Assembly (NCBI GenBank): GCA_020744425.1
Contig: JAGMUV010000001.1
Location: 3,844,001-3,908,000 of the forward strand
Length of the DNA: 64,000 bases
Direction of reading: 5' to 3'
Source of the DNA: Dactylonectria macrodidyma
Lineage: Eukaryota > Ascomycota > Sordariomycetes > Hypocreales > Nectriaceae
This document shows positions 63,627-64,000 of this stretch, one piece after another; within the stretch, counting starts at the first letter, position 1; the number at the start of each line of letters is the position of its first letter. The position numbers were made by a program, and so were the translations under genes. Under the pieces are notes generated by a model, which saw nothing but the letters and a program-made list of their open reading frames with translations, was not told the DNA's origin and made no database searches.

Positions 63627-64000
63627 TATAACGGTTATATTCTTAGGCTAGGCTATATATAGTATAGAATAGTTTAGAAAGGGTTCTTAAGGGATAGACT
63701 AGGGTCTATATTAGTAGAACGGTTAGATTATACTTACTAAGCAGTAGTCATAGTATTATATTAAGTAATAGTCAATATATAATAATATATAGCAATCAGA
63801 GTAGATTAAGGTAACTAAGTTATATTAATAGCTAAAGAGCTACTTATATTAGATATGCACTTCTTAAGCATCTATATAGTTATAGTATAAGTTGGATTAT
63901 TAAGATTATCTAATAATCCTGATGATCTTAGATTACTTAGATTATCTAGTGTTCTAGGTAATCCATATGTAATTAGGGCGAAAAGTGGGGGTGCTATCAG
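63627..64000 (-). repeat. 5' LTR (right) of the decayed Gypsy element, cut by window end
   Basis: Aligns with 53044-53420 throughout, with more C-to-T/G-to-A change in its first half. The target duplication lies beyond the window. Confidence 0.8.

Larger units (their letters stand above)
53044..64000 (-). mobile_element. RIP-decayed Gypsy chromovirus, sibling of 39299-47411, interrupted by a MULE; runs off the right edge
   Basis: The left LTR starts at 53044 (TGTAACAGTCG), the interior aligns with the intact element in order (antisense gene, pol, gag), and a right LTR starts at 63627 (TATAACGG, TG changed to TA) and passes the window end. Differences from the intact copy are mostly C-to-T and G-to-A, filling all frames with TAG/TAA, as RIP does. 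A 2867-bp MULE sits at 54156-57022, inside the antisense gene. The LTRs share about 230 bp with the intact element's LTR, but their other half is unrelated. Confidence 0.9.

Overview
The window comes from a filamentous ascomycete fungus (Pezizomycotina). The evidence is short GT-AG introns of about 40-95 bp, families typical of these fungi (NLR-type PNP-NACHT-ankyrin protein, HET-domain relic, DUF2855, bZIP regulator, MYND protein), fungal chromovirus and MULE transposons, and AT-rich repeats with a C:G-to-T:A decay that looks like repeat-induced point mutation (RIP). No species can be named from the sequence.

Left part (1-24 kb): a mixed accessory region. Apparently intact genes are an extended-SDR aldehyde reductase (1361-2587, minus), a zinc-free MDR oxidoreductase (7633-8729, minus), a bZIP-like regulator (9564-10995, plus), a SnoaL-like protein (11153-11602, minus) and a two-exon polytopic membrane protein (18161-20227, plus). 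Between them lie relics: an ankyrin fragment at the left edge, a pogo/Fot1 transposase piece, a frameshifted NmrA-like gene, a LINE RNase H tail, a broken SRPBCC gene, a PNP domain with a stop codon, a HET tail, a kelch membrane protein with three lesions, an AAA-ATPase sliver, a conserved fungal gene broken by a single TAG, and a decayed MYND gene.

Middle (24-39 kb): a large minus-strand NLR-like gene (PNP, NACHT, 13 nearly identical ankyrin repeats), a 255-bp TA-flanked MITE, a two-exon membrane protein, a DUF2855 protein, an SDR lacking the usual catalytic lysine, then a gene-poor AT-rich stretch with relics.

Right part (39-64 kb): transposon-dominated. A complete Ty3/Gypsy chromovirus (39299-47411, minus strand) has two 436-bp LTRs that read as identical, an AGAGC target duplication, a long gag, a gag-pol overlap with an A AAA AAC slippery site, and pol with protease, RT, RNase H, integrase and chromodomain. 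A third, spliced gene on the opposite strand encodes a Zn2Cys6-like cysteine cluster followed by a coiled coil. A hairpin-rich satellite of about 19 units of ~180-185 bp follows (49.0-52.5 kb). The last 11 kb is a second, RIP-decayed member of the same Gypsy family. It retains a relic of the same antisense gene and is interrupted by an undecayed MULE transposon with 44-bp perfect inverted repeats and an 8-bp target duplication. The order of events read from the sequence is: Gypsy insertion, RIP decay, MULE insertion, with the intact Gypsy copy being recent.
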